64,000 bases of DNA from contig NZ_CP028843.1 in the NCBI RefSeq assembly GCF_003058325.1, positions 2,204,001-2,268,000 on the forward strand. Reading direction: 5' to 3'. The notes under the pieces were generated by a model, which worked only from the letters and a program-made list of their open reading frames with translations, was not told the DNA's origin and ran no database searches. Below are positions 8,693-17,045 of this stretch, piece by piece. The stretch comes from Methylobacterium currus (GTDB taxonomy: Bacteria; Pseudomonadota; Alphaproteobacteria; Rhizobiales; Beijerinckiaceae). The position numbers were made by a program, and so were the translations under genes. How positions within the stretch are numbered: the stretch's first letter is position 1; every line of letters starts with the position of its first letter.

Positions 8693-9655
8693 ATGACGAC
8701 GAGGACGGCCCTGGTTCTGGGCGCGACGGGCGGGGTGGGCGGCGCGGTGGCGCGGCGTCTCGCCGCCGAGGGCTGGATGGTGCGGGCCCTGCACCGCGAT
8801 CCCGGCCGCGCCGCCTGCAGGAATGATGGGTTCGCCTGGATGCGGGGCGACGCGATGGTGCCCGGGGACGTGGTCGCGGCGGCGGCCGGCGCGTCGCTGA
8901 TCGTCCACGCCGTCAACCCGCCGGGCTACCGCGACTGGGGCCGGCTGGTGCTGCCGATGCTCGATTCCTCAATCGCGGCGGCCGAAGCCGCGGGAGCCCG
9001 CCTGATCCTGCCCGGCAACGTCTACGTCTATGGCCGCGATGCCGGCTCGAACCCGGGCGCCGACGCTCCCCAGACGCCCCGGACCGCCAAGGGCCGCATC
9101 CGCATCGCTATGGAGGAACGCCTGCGGGATTCGGGCGTGCGCAGCCTGATCGTGCGGGCCGGCGACTTCTTCGGGCCCGGCACCACTGCCAATTCCTGGT
9201 TCTCCTCCGCCCTGGTGCGGCCAGGCCGTCCGGTGCGCAGGGTGCTCGATCCCGGCGCGCCGGGAATCGGCCACCAATGGGCCTACCTGCCCGACGTCGC
9301 CGAGACCATGGTGCGGCTCGCTGGGCGGGAGACGGAGCTTCCGCACTTCGCGACCTTCAACATGGACGGGCACTGGGACCCGGACGGACGGCGGATGATC
9401 GCGGCGATCGTGCGGGCGGTAGGCGGCCGGGTGCGGGTGCGGCGCTTCCCCTGGGCGCTCCTGCCGCTCGCCGCGCCGTTCTGGCCGCTGGCGCGGGAAA
9501 TCCGCGAGATGCGCTACCTGTGGCGGGAGCCGTTGCGGATGAGCAATGCGGGGCTGGTGGCGTTCCTGGGGTGCGAGCCGCACACGCCCCTGGACGAAGC
9601 GGTGCGCGAGACGCTCGTGGGGCTGGGGTGCCTGCCGGAGCAGGGTTTGAGATGA
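8693..9655 (+). CDS. NAD(P)-dependent epimerase/dehydratase-like (SDR) protein
   Basis: A 320-residue extended or atypical short-chain dehydrogenase. The Rossmann nucleotide motif is GATGGVGG near residue 9. Later features include ILPGNVYVYG, where the YxxxK-type catalytic tyrosine would lie but with no clear lysine in the expected position, and VRAGDFFGPG. The atypical active site means it may bind NAD(P) without being a classical dehydrogenase. The ATG at 8693 has a GAGGAG site just upstream. Divergent from the LysR gene. Confidence 0.8.
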   Translation: MTTRTALVLGATGGVGGAVARRLAAEGWMVRALHRDPGRAACRNDGFAWMRGDAMVPGDVVAAAAGASLIVHAVNPPGYRDWGRLVLPMLDSSIAAAEAAGARLILPGNVYVYGRDAGSNPGADAPQTPRTAKGRIRIAMEERLRDSGVRSLIVRAGDFFGPGTTANSWFSSALVRPGRPVRRVLDPGAPGIGHQWAYLPDVAETMVRLAGRETELPHFATFNMDGHWDPDGRRMIAAIVRAVGGRVRVRRFPWALLPLAAPFWPLAREIREMRYLWREPLRMSNAGLVAFLGCEPHTPLDEAVRETLVGLGCLPEQGLR

Positions 9656-9805
9656 AGGGAGACCCGGTCCCGTCGGCATGATCGGGGCACGGGTTCGTTG
9701 CGACCGAGAGGAGGGCCGAGATGGGTGCAACCGTACCGATCGGTGCCTCGCCCTCCCCCATGATCCCGTGCAGGATGACGGCAGGGCGTCAGGATATGGT
9801 CAGGA

Positions 9806-11398
9806 ATGGGATCGCTCAGGGTACGGTTCGGGCTGCTGGTCGGGAGCGCGGCCGCCCTCGTGGTGCTGGCGGCGCTCAGTCTCTACGGGGCGATGCACGC
9901 CGCCGAGCGCACCCTCGACGCGACGCTCGACGCGCAGGTGCGCCTCGAGCTGATCGCCGAACTGTCCGGGCGCCTGACCGAGTTCGGCCTCGCCTCGGTC
10001 GAGGCGGTGAGCGACAATCCGGGCCGGCCCGAGCGGCTGACCAATGCCCGCAACGAGGTCGACCGGGCGCTGAACGCCGTCGACGAGGGCCTGAGCCGGG
10101 CGGTCGCCGGGGCCGGCGGCGTCCTCGACCGCACGCAATACACCGCCCGGGCCCGACCGCTGGCCCGCCTGCGCGCCGCCCGCGCCATGCTCGACCGGCA
10201 GGTGGCGCAGATCCAGCGCGAGCCGGATCCCGGCCGGCGCGCCGACGCGATCCGCGGCGCCCTCAACGCCTTCGGGGCGGTGACGGGCCAGCCCCTCACC
10301 TTCCTGGTCGAGGCCGAGCGCCGGGCGGTCGAGGCCTCCGCGGCGGAGGTCCGGACGCTGGCGGCCCGGATGCGCGGCGTCGCGGTGGCGGCGGCCGGGC
10401 TGATCGTGCTGCTCCTCATCCTCCTGCACCAGAGCCTGACCCGGCCGATCCTGCGCCGGATCGAGGCGATCCGGGCCGGGGCCGCGGCGATCGGCCGGGG
10501 CGAGCTCGACACCCGCTTGACTGTCGCGAGCCGCGACGAGCTCGGCCTGCTCGTCGCGAGCTTCAACCGGATGGCGGCGCGGCTGAAGCGGCGGGAGTCC
10601 CGCGTCGCCGCCGACCGGGCGGCGCTGGAGGAGATCGTCGCCCGCGCGACCGCCGACCTGCGCGGCGCGAATGCGCGGCTGGAGGAGATCGACCGCTCGC
10701 GCCGGCGCTTCTTCGCCGATGTCAGCCACGAGCTGCGCACGCCGCTGACCGTGATCCTCGGCGAATGCGACCTCGCCGCGCGCTCGCCCGACACGCCGGA
10801 CCAGTTCCGGCCGGTGATCGCCACCATCCGCAAGCGGGCGCTGCGGCTGCACCGCCGGGTCGGCGACATGCTGCGGGTCGCCCGCTCGGAATCCGGCCAG
10901 ATCGCGCTGGAGCGTCGCCCGGTGAGCCTCGCCGCCACCTTGACCGAGGCGGTGGAGAGCTGTGCGCCCGAGGCCAAGCGCCGCCGCATCGCGCTGGCCC
11001 TGGAGCCGAGCGCCGCCGATGTCGAGGTGCCGGCCGATGCCGAGTGGCTGCGCCAGATCGTCGAGGGGCTGATCGACAACGCGCTCCGCCACGCCGCCGG
11101 CGCGACCCGGGTAAGCGTCGGCTTCGCCGCGAGCGGCAAGGGCGCCTCCGTCACGGTGACGGATGACGGCCCGGGCTTCCCGGAAGAGGCCGACGCCCTG
11201 TTCGAGCGCTTCCGCCGCGGGGACGGTCCCGGCCCCGCTCCGGCCGGCTTCGGCATCGGGCTCGCTCTGGCGCGCTGGGTCGTTGAGCGCCATGATGGGG
11301 CGATCCGCCTGGAATCGGGGGATCCGGAAAGGCGGGACTTCGGCGCCAGGGTCACCCTGGAGCTGCCCGGCGAGGAAACGAGGGAGGATGCGGCATGA
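9806..11398 (+). CDS. Sensor histidine kinase of a two-component system
   Basis: A 530-residue membrane kinase. A first membrane segment (about residues 9-30) and a second (about 192-212) flank a roughly 160-residue, mostly helical periplasmic sensor region. A HAMP linker follows, then the HisKA dimerisation domain with the phospho-acceptor H308 in DVSHELRTPL, and the HATPase domain with DNAL (N box) and DDGPGF (G1 box). The response regulator starts 22 bases downstream. The pair lies directly upstream of the pqq cluster on the same strand, which makes regulation of PQQ or methanol oxidation genes a reasonable but untested idea. Confidence 0.92.
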   Translation: MGSLRVRFGLLVGSAAALVVLAALSLYGAMHAAERTLDATLDAQVRLELIAELSGRLTEFGLASVEAVSDNPGRPERLTNARNEVDRALNAVDEGLSRAVAGAGGVLDRTQYTARARPLARLRAARAMLDRQVAQIQREPDPGRRADAIRGALNAFGAVTGQPLTFLVEAERRAVEASAAEVRTLAARMRGVAVAAAGLIVLLLILLHQSLTRPILRRIEAIRAGAAAIGRGELDTRLTVASRDELGLLVASFNRMAARLKRRESRVAADRAALEEIVARATADLRGANARLEEIDRSRRRFFADVSHELRTPLTVILGECDLAARSPDTPDQFRPVIATIRKRALRLHRRVGDMLRVARSESGQIALERRPVSLAATLTEAVESCAPEAKRRRIALALEPSAADVEVPADAEWLRQIVEGLIDNALRHAAGATRVSVGFAASGKGASVTVTDDGPGFPEEADALFERFRRGDGPGPAPAGFGIGLALARWVVERHDGAIRLESGDPERRDFGARVTLELPGEETREDAA

Positions 11399-11420
11399 CC
11401 GGGCGACCGGGACGGGGCGC

Positions 11421-12125
11421 ATGACGAGCGTGCTCATCGTCGAGGATGACGGCGACATCCGCGCCATGCTGGCGAGGGGCCTCTCCGCCGAGGGTTTCGC
11501 GGTCGATCTCGCCGGCGGGGTCGACGAGGCGCTGGCCGCCGCCCGCGAGCGGGTGCCCGAGGCGGTGCTCCTCGACAACATGCTGCCGGACGGGTCGGGC
11601 CACGACGTCTGCCGCTCGCTCCGCGAGGGCGGCTATCCGGGGGCAATCCTGTTCCTGAGCGCCAAGGACGAGGTCGGCGACCGGGTCGACGGCCTGGCGG
11701 TCGGGGCCGACGACTACATCGTCAAGCCGTTCGTGTTCGACGAGTTGCTCGCGCGCCTGCGCACCCACCTGCAGCGGCGGCGCGTGACAGGCGAATCCCG
11801 CACCCTGGTCAGCGCCGGGCGCCTCTCGCTCGACCTCGCCACGCGGCAGGTCCGCTTCGGCGAGGTCACGGCCCGCCTGACCCAGCGCGAGGCCGAGCTG
11901 CTGGCGATCCTGATGGAGCAGGCGAGCCGCCCGGTCACCCGGGGCGACATCTTCGACCGGCTCTGGGCGAGCCAGGGCGGCCTCTCCCTCAACGTAGTCG
12001 ACGTCTATGTGGGCTACCTGCGCACCAAGCTCGCCGACATCGTCCGGGCCGGCGGCCCGAGCCTCGTCACCGTGCGCGGCCGCGGCTTCATGCTCGACCT
12101 GCACGAGGCCGGGTTTCGCCAGTGA
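11421..12125 (+). CDS. OmpR/PhoB-family response regulator
   Basis: A 234-residue two-domain regulator. The receiver domain starts SVLIVEDDGD and has the phosphorylated aspartate D52 in LLDNMLPDG; the switch and lysine region is FLSAKDE. The C-terminal winged helix (about residues 132-230) ends with the usual TVRGRGFML. It is the cognate partner of the kinase encoded just upstream. The next genes on the strand are the two pqqA copies, 220 bases away. Confidence 0.93.
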   Translation: MTSVLIVEDDGDIRAMLARGLSAEGFAVDLAGGVDEALAAARERVPEAVLLDNMLPDGSGHDVCRSLREGGYPGAILFLSAKDEVGDRVDGLAVGADDYIVKPFVFDELLARLRTHLQRRRVTGESRTLVSAGRLSLDLATRQVRFGEVTARLTQREAELLAILMEQASRPVTRGDIFDRLWASQGGLSLNVVDVYVGYLRTKLADIVRAGGPSLVTVRGRGFMLDLHEAGFRQ

Positions 12126-12238
12126 CGAAATTATTTTGGACACAATTGATATTGGCTAAAGCCTTGGCCGTCATGCACAATAAGACCGGTCTGAGAATAC
12201 CAGCTCCCGCCCGCCCCGTGGATTCGGCAAAATAGCGC

Positions 12239-12326
12239 TTGCGCTCCGGGCGCGGATTGCCGATATATCCCGAGGTGACGGAAAACACTGTCATCTCAAA
12301 GTCTTAGGAACCTCTTAGAGGTTTCC
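12239..12326 (+). promoter_or_regulatory. Possible promoter and leader hairpin of pqqA
   Basis: The 220 bases before the first pqqA are clearly more AT-rich than the surroundings. TTGCGC at 12239-12244 and GATATA at 12262-12267, with a 17-base spacer, resemble a weak -35/-10 pair. A near-perfect inverted repeat (12307-12326, GGAACCTCT / AGAGGTTTCC about a central T) lies between this and the AGGAG ribosome site at 12334. Start of transcription is a guess. Confidence 0.3.
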
Positions 12327-12345
12327 GGTCCTCAGGAGAAACGCC

Positions 12346-12435
12346 ATGAAGTGGTCGATGCCCGTCGTCGCCGAGGTCTGTGTCGGCATGGAAGTCACCA
12401 GCTACGAGTCGGCCGAGATCGATCCCTTCAACTAA
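12346..12435 (+). CDS. pqqA: PQQ precursor peptide PqqA, copy 1
   Basis: A 29-residue peptide that is the substrate from which PQQ is built. The Glu and Tyr that PqqE cross-links are present at E16 and Y20 in the core MEVTSYESAEIDPF. A good ribosome site (AGGAG) lies 8 bases upstream. A second, very similar pqqA follows 117 bases downstream; the two differ at residues 2 (K/T), 5 (M/L), 8 (V/I), 11 (V/I) and 29 (N/H). Peptides this short are easily missed by gene callers. Confidence 0.95.
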   Translation: MKWSMPVVAEVCVGMEVTSYESAEIDPFN

Positions 12436-12552
12436 GGGCTCGCACGGTTTGCGCCTCCGGCGGTCTCCTGCCGGATGGCGCTCGACACGGACATTTTTCA
12501 AGAAGCCCGGCCGTTCGAGCCGGACCGTCCGCCGAAGTCGAAGGAGGAACGC

Positions 12553-12642
12553 ATGACCTGGTCGCTGCCCATCGTCGCCGAGATCTGCGTCGGCATGGAA
12601 GTCACCTCTTACGAATCCGCCGAGATCGACCCCTTCCACTGA
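12553..12642 (+). CDS. pqqA: PQQ precursor peptide PqqA, copy 2
   Basis: A second 29-residue precursor, with E16 and Y20 and the same MEVTSYESAEIDPF core. Its ribosome site (AAGGAGG at 12541) is stronger than that of copy 1. It is followed by pqqB after 20 bases. Both copies look functional, since all changes between them are conservative and outside the cross-linked pair. Confidence 0.95.
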   Translation: MTWSLPIVAEICVGMEVTSYESAEIDPFH

Positions 12643-12662
12643 CACGGGATCGGCCGCGGATC

Positions 12663-13562
12663 ATGCACGCCATCGTTCTGGGATCCGGAGCGGGCGGGGG
12701 CGTGCCGCAGTGGAACTGCCGCTGCCCGATCTGCGCCATGGCCCGGGCGGGCGACCGCCGGGTTCTGCCGCGCACCCAGTCGAGCCTGGCCGTCTCCGCC
12801 GACGGCGACCACTGGCTCCTGGTGAACGCCTCGCCGGACATCCGCCAGCAGCTTTTCGACACGCCGGCCCTGCATCCGCGGGAGGGCCTGCGCCACTCGC
12901 CGATCCGGGCGGTGCTGCTCACCAACGGCGACGTCGACCACGTCGCGGGCCTCCTGACCTTGCGCGAGGGCCAGCCCTTCCGCCTCCACGCGACGCGCGG
13001 CATCCTCGACTCGATCGGCGACAACCGGGTCTTCGACGTGATGGCGCAGGGCTTGGTGGAGCGCGTCGAGATCGCGCTGAACGAGCCCTTCTCGCCGGTG
13101 CCGGGGCTCTCCGTGACCCTGTTCCCGGTGCCCGGCAAGGTGCCGCTCTGGCTGGAGGACGGCACGCCGGAGATCGGCGCCGAGACCGAGAGCACCGTGG
13201 GCGCGATGATCGAGGCCGGGGGCAAGCGCCTCGCCTACGTGCCGGGCTGCGCCCGCGTCACCGAGGGCCTGAAGGAACGAATTTCCGGGGTCGACGCGCT
13301 CCTGTTCGACGGCACGGTGCTTGCCGACGACGACATGATCCGGGCCGGGGTCGGCACCAAGACCGGCTGGCGCATGGGCCACCTGCCGATGACCGGCGAG
13401 GGCGGCTCGGTGGCGGCCTTGGCCGAGGTGCCGATCGGCCGGCGCGTCTTCGTGCACATCAACAACACCAATCCGGTGCTGATCGAAGGCTCGGAGGAGC
13501 GCCGCGGCATCGAGGCGGCGGGGTGGGTCGTGGCGCATGACGGGTTGGCGCTGCGGCTGTGA
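12663..13562 (+). CDS. pqqB: PQQ biosynthesis protein PqqB
   Basis: A 299-residue member of the metallo-beta-lactamase fold needed for PQQ production; it is thought to hydroxylate the tyrosine part of the intermediate. The N-terminal zinc motif C19-x-C21-x2-C24 (WNCRCPIC) is intact, as is the modified metal-site motif TNGDVDHVAG. Length is normal. It follows the second pqqA by 20 bases and is separated from pqqC by an unusually long 170-base gap. Confidence 0.96.
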   Translation: MHAIVLGSGAGGGVPQWNCRCPICAMARAGDRRVLPRTQSSLAVSADGDHWLLVNASPDIRQQLFDTPALHPREGLRHSPIRAVLLTNGDVDHVAGLLTLREGQPFRLHATRGILDSIGDNRVFDVMAQGLVERVEIALNEPFSPVPGLSVTLFPVPGKVPLWLEDGTPEIGAETESTVGAMIEAGGKRLAYVPGCARVTEGLKERISGVDALLFDGTVLADDDMIRAGVGTKTGWRMGHLPMTGEGGSVAALAEVPIGRRVFVHINNTNPVLIEGSEERRGIEAAGWVVAHDGLALRL

Positions 13563-13647
13563 GAGGCGCCCGCCCGTTCTCGTCGCGGCGTCGGCTCATC
13601 GGCCCGGACCCGTCGAGGGTCTGCCTCCCCAGGCACTTTGGTCGCCC

Positions 13648-13672
13648 TTGACCGCGCCTTGCGGCAGGTCAA
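13648..13672 (+). other. Inverted repeat in the pqqB-pqqC gap
   Basis: TTGACC at 13648-13653 and GGTCAA at 13667-13672 form a 6-base stem around 13 bases. It sits in the 170-base gap between pqqB and pqqC, the only long gap within the biosynthetic genes. It could be an operator, an mRNA processing hairpin or chance. Confidence 0.3.
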
Positions 13673-13732
13673 TCTCCCGCCCACGGGACCGCTGATAACG
13701 AAGAAGCCGAACACGCCAGGACGCCCGACGCC

Positions 13733-14530
13733 ATGACCGCCTCCCTCGCCCTGTCCCTGAGCCCGACCGAGCCCACGGACCGCCTGCTCTCCCCGGCCGA
13801 GCTCGAAGCGGCGCTCCGCGACATCGGGGCGCGGCGCTACCACAACCTGCATCCGTTCCACCGCCTGCTGCACGACGGCAAGCTCGACAAGGATCAGGTG
13901 CGGGCCTGGGCGCTCAACCGCTACTATTACCAGGCGATGATCCCTGTGAAGGACGCCACCCTGCTGGCCCGGCTGCCGGACGCGAGCCTTCGCCGGGTCT
14001 GGCGCCAGCGCATCGTCGACCATGACGGCGACCACGAGGGCGACGGCGGCATCGAGCGCTGGCTGAAGCTCGCCGAGGGCGTCGGCTTCGAGCGCGACTA
14101 CGTGCTCTCTACAAAGGGTATCCTCGCCGCGACCCGCTTCTCGGTCGAGGCCTACGTGCATTTCGTCGCCGAGCGCTCGCTGCTCGAGGCCATCGCCTCC
14201 TCGCTGACCGAGATGTTCTCGCCGACCATCATCTCGGAGCGCGTCGCCGGGATGCTGAAGAACTACGACTTCATCACCCGCGAGACCCTGGCCTATTTCG
14301 ACAAGCGCCTGACCCAGGCGCCACGGGACGCCGATTTCGCCCTCGACTACGTGACGCGCCACGCCGTCACGCCGGAGCAGCAGGCCCAGGCCCTCGACGC
14401 CCTGCGCTTCAAGTGCAGCGTGCTGTGGACCCAGCTCGACGCGCTCTACTTCGCCTACGTGTCCCCTGGGATGATCCCGCCGGATGCCTGGCGCCCGGGC
14501 GTGGGTCTGCGGGTGGAGAACGGCGCATGA
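13733..14530 (+). CDS. pqqC: Pyrroloquinoline-quinone synthase PqqC
   Basis: A 265-residue cofactor-free oxidase that carries out the last ring closure and eight-electron oxidation to PQQ. Family motifs are intact: [24 protein letters not shown] and [20 protein letters not shown]. The protein ends before the PqqD domain, so this is a free PqqC and not the PqqC/D fusion described in Methylorubrum extorquens. Its TGA overlaps the ATG of pqqD (ATGA). Confidence 0.97.
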   Translation: MTASLALSLSPTEPTDRLLSPAELEAALRDIGARRYHNLHPFHRLLHDGKLDKDQVRAWALNRYYYQAMIPVKDATLLARLPDASLRRVWRQRIVDHDGDHEGDGGIERWLKLAEGVGFERDYVLSTKGILAATRFSVEAYVHFVAERSLLEAIASSLTEMFSPTIISERVAGMLKNYDFITRETLAYFDKRLTQAPRDADFALDYVTRHAVTPEQQAQALDALRFKCSVLWTQLDALYFAYVSPGMIPPDAWRPGVGLRVENGA

Positions 14531-14814
14531 GCCTGACCCCCGACAGCGTGCCGCGCCTGCCCCGCGGGGTGCGGATGCGCTTCGACGCGGTGCGCAACGC
14601 CCACGTGCTGCTGGCCCCCGAGCGCACCTTCGACCTCGACCAGAACGCCGTCGCGGTGCTGGGGCTGGTCGACGGGTCGCGCAGCATCCGGTCCATCGCC
14701 GAGGCGCTGGCGCAGCAATACGAGACCGACCGCGGCATCATCGAGCCCGACGTCATCGCCATGCTGGACGGCCTGCTGCTCAAGCGCGTGCTCGAGACCG
14801 TGCCGGCGGCGTAA
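14527..14814 (+). CDS. pqqD: PQQ peptide chaperone PqqD
   Basis: A 95-residue RiPP recognition element that binds PqqA and presents it to PqqE. The normal PqqD features are visible: [22 protein letters not shown] followed by the helix with ALAQQYETD. The ATG overlaps the pqqC stop by 4 bases, so translation is probably coupled. This overlap also shows how the C/D fusion of related species could arise by loss of a single stop. Confidence 0.95.
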   Translation: MSLTPDSVPRLPRGVRMRFDAVRNAHVLLAPERTFDLDQNAVAVLGLVDGSRSIRSIAEALAQQYETDRGIIEPDVIAMLDGLLLKRVLETVPAA

Positions 14815-14834
14815 GGCCCCCGGGAGGGACAGTC

Positions 14835-15998
14835 ATGAACGCCGTCACGCCTGCTGGTCCTTCTGCCAGCCCCCCTGCCCTGCCGGCCCCGATCGGGCTC
14901 CTCGCCGAGCTGACCCATCGCTGCCCCCTGCGCTGCCCCTATTGCTCGAACCCCCTCGAGCTCGACCGGCGCTCGGCCGAGCTCGACACCGCGACCTGGC
15001 AGCGGGTGCTCGCCGAGGCGGCGGCGCTCGGCGTCCTCCACGTCCACCTCTCGGGCGGCGAGCCGACGGCGCGGCAGGACATCGTCGCCATCACCCGGGC
15101 CTGCGCCGAACTCGGCCTGTACTCGAACCTGATCACCTCCGGGGTGGCCGGCGCACTCGACAAGCTCGACGCCCTCTACGACGTCGGGCTCGATCACGTG
15201 CAGCTCTCGGTCCAGGCGGTCGAGGCGGCCAATGCCGAGCGCATCGGCGGCCTGAAGAACGCGCAACCGCAAAAATTCGCCTTCGCCGAGCGGGTGACGG
15301 CGCTCGGCCTTCCGCTGACGCTGAATGCCGTGATCCACCGCGGCAACATCGCCGAGGTACCGGCGCTGATCGATCTCGCCGTCCGCCTCGGCGCCAAGCG
15401 CCTGGAGGTCGCCCACACCCAGTATTACGGCTGGGCCTACGTCAACCGCGCCGCCCTGATGCCGGCGAAGGCCGATGTCGACCGCTCGATCCGCGCCGTC
15501 GAGGAGGCGCGCGAGCGGCTGAAAGGCCAGCTCGTCATCGACCTCGTGGTGCCGGACTACTACGCCAAGTACCCCAAGGCCTGCGCCGGCGGCTGGGGCC
15601 GGCGGCTGATGAACGTCACGCCGACCGGCAAGGTGCTGCCCTGCCACGCCGCGGAGACGATTCCCGGCCTGGAGTTCTGGCACGTCCAGGATCATTCCCT
15701 GGCGGAGATCTGGGCCGGGTCGCCGGCCTTCCGGGCCTATCGCGGCACCGAGTGGATGCAGGAGCCCTGCCGCTCCTGCGACCGGCGCGAGAAGGATTGG
15801 GGCGGCTGCCGCTGCCAGGCCCTGGCGCTCGCCGGCGATGCCGCCGCCACCGATCCGGCCTGCTCGCTCTCGCCCCTTCACGGCAAGGTGCAGGCGCTGG
15901 CGATCGCCGAATCGGCGCTGGAGACCGCGCCCGACTACCAGTATCGCACCATCGGCGGCGCACCCCGTGCCGCCATCCCCGAGGGAGCGCCCGTGTGA
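14835..15998 (+). CDS. pqqE: PqqA peptide cyclase PqqE (radical SAM)
   Basis: A 387-residue radical-SAM/SPASM enzyme that makes the carbon-carbon bond between Glu16 and Tyr20 of PqqA. The SAM cluster is C30-x3-C34-x2-C37 in [10 protein letters not shown]. The C-terminal SPASM cysteines are all visible ([40 protein letters not shown]). It begins 20 bases after pqqD and its stop overlaps the GTG start of the next gene (GTGTGA). Confidence 0.96.
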   Translation: MNAVTPAGPSASPPALPAPIGLLAELTHRCPLRCPYCSNPLELDRRSAELDTATWQRVLAEAAALGVLHVHLSGGEPTARQDIVAITRACAELGLYSNLITSGVAGALDKLDALYDVGLDHVQLSVQAVEAANAERIGGLKNAQPQKFAFAERVTALGLPLTLNAVIHRGNIAEVPALIDLAVRLGAKRLEVAHTQYYGWAYVNRAALMPAKADVDRSIRAVEEARERLKGQLVIDLVVPDYYAKYPKACAGGWGRRLMNVTPTGKVLPCHAAETIPGLEFWHVQDHSLAEIWAGSPAFRAYRGTEWMQEPCRSCDRREKDWGGCRCQALALAGDAAATDPACSLSPLHGKVQALAIAESALETAPDYQYRTIGGAPRAAIPEGAPV

Positions 15999-16696
15999 GA
16001 CGCCTCGTCCTGGTTGCCGTCCTCTCCGCCCTCCTCGGCGGCCCGGCCCTGTCGCAGGGGACGTCACAGCAAGCGACGCCACAGCCAGACGCGCCGCCGA
16101 CCGCCGCCGCGCTCCTGTTCGAGACCAACCAGCTCGCCAATGCCCCGCCGGGCCGGACCCTGAGCTACCGCTACACCCGCTTCAGCGGCATCGACGGCGC
16201 GCCCTTCGGTCCGCCGGTCGAGGATCGCATCCGCGAGGAGGTGGCGCCGGGCGCGAGCCCGGAGAACCGCAACCTCAGGGTCGAGATGTTCTCCGGCGAG
16301 CGCCGGATGCCGACCGCGACCTACGAGGACGTGCCGGGCAACCCCGTGCTGGTGCGCTTCCTCGAGCACCATCTCGACGACCTCGCCAAGGTGCTCAAGG
16401 GCAACCCGCGCTACATCAAGAACGCCATCCGGCGCTCATTGCGCGAGAGCGCGAGCGTGACCCCGGCCGAGGTCGAGGCGGAGGGCGGCAGGAAGCCGGG
16501 CTGGCGCGTGGTGGCGCGGCCCTTCGTCGACGATCCGGTGCGCGAGCGCCTGCGCGGCTTCGACAGCCTGACCTACACCTTCGTGGTCTCCGGTGCCGTG
16601 CCCGGCCAGATCGTCTCGATCGACGCCCGGGCGACGAGCCCGGAGGGCGGGATTCTGCTGCAGGAAACGCTGACCTATGAACCGAATGCTGGTTAA
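15995..16696 (+). CDS. Exported protein of unknown function, coupled to pqqE
   Basis: A 233-residue protein with a clear signal peptide ([21 protein letters not shown]). The mature part is a beta-rich domain starting [22 protein letters not shown] and ending in a strand-rich stretch ([30 protein letters not shown]). I do not recognise the family. The GTG start overlaps the pqqE stop, so it is very probably made with the PQQ enzymes. An accessory role in the periplasm, for example with a PQQ-dependent dehydrogenase, is an inference from position only. Confidence 0.75.
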   Translation: MRRLVLVAVLSALLGGPALSQGTSQQATPQPDAPPTAAALLFETNQLANAPPGRTLSYRYTRFSGIDGAPFGPPVEDRIREEVAPGASPENRNLRVEMFSGERRMPTATYEDVPGNPVLVRFLEHHLDDLAKVLKGNPRYIKNAIRRSLRESASVTPAEVEAEGGRKPGWRVVARPFVDDPVRERLRGFDSLTYTFVVSGAVPGQIVSIDARATSPEGGILLQETLTYEPNAG

Positions 16697-17045
16697 GGCG
16701 CTGATCGCGGGCGGCGCGATGGTCGCAGCCGGAATCGGGCCCGCGCGCGCCGACGACAACGATTACCCGACCGAGGCGCGGGCCGATTACGTGTTCGGCT
16801 GCATGGCGGCGAACGGCCAGACCCGCGAGGCGCTGACGAAATGCGCCTGCTCGATCGACGCCATCGCGGCGATCCTGCCCTACGACAAGTACGTCCAGGC
16901 CTCGACCATCCTCGGCATGCGCCAGGGCATCGGCCAGCGCGCCAACGAGTTCCGCTCGACCAAGATGTTCGACGACAAGGTGTCGGAGCTGCGCCGGGCC
17001 CAGGCCGAGGCGGAGATCCGCTGCTACCGGCCGACGGCGAACTGA
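16677..17045 (+). CDS. Small exported four-cysteine protein of unknown function
   Basis: A 122-residue protein with a signal peptide (hydrophobic core [17 protein letters not shown], ending near ARADD). The mature protein has four cysteines (C42, C56, C58, C116), an arrangement that could form two disulfides or hold a metal or heme-free redox site; there is no CxxCH motif. Its ATG lies 20 bases inside the preceding gene, a strong sign of coupled translation. The last 22 bases overlap tail-to-tail with the diguanylate cyclase gene. Family not recognised; position suggests a PQQ or methanol-oxidation accessory protein. Confidence 0.75.
   Translation: MNRMLVKALIAGGAMVAAGIGPARADDNDYPTEARADYVFGCMAANGQTREALTKCACSIDAIAAILPYDKYVQASTILGMRQGIGQRANEFRSTKMFDDKVSELRRAQAEAEIRCYRPTAN

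Noticed and set aside
12126..12345. Riboswitch or small RNA gene before pqqA
   Set aside because: Only a short hairpin is visible; no known riboswitch core could be recognised.
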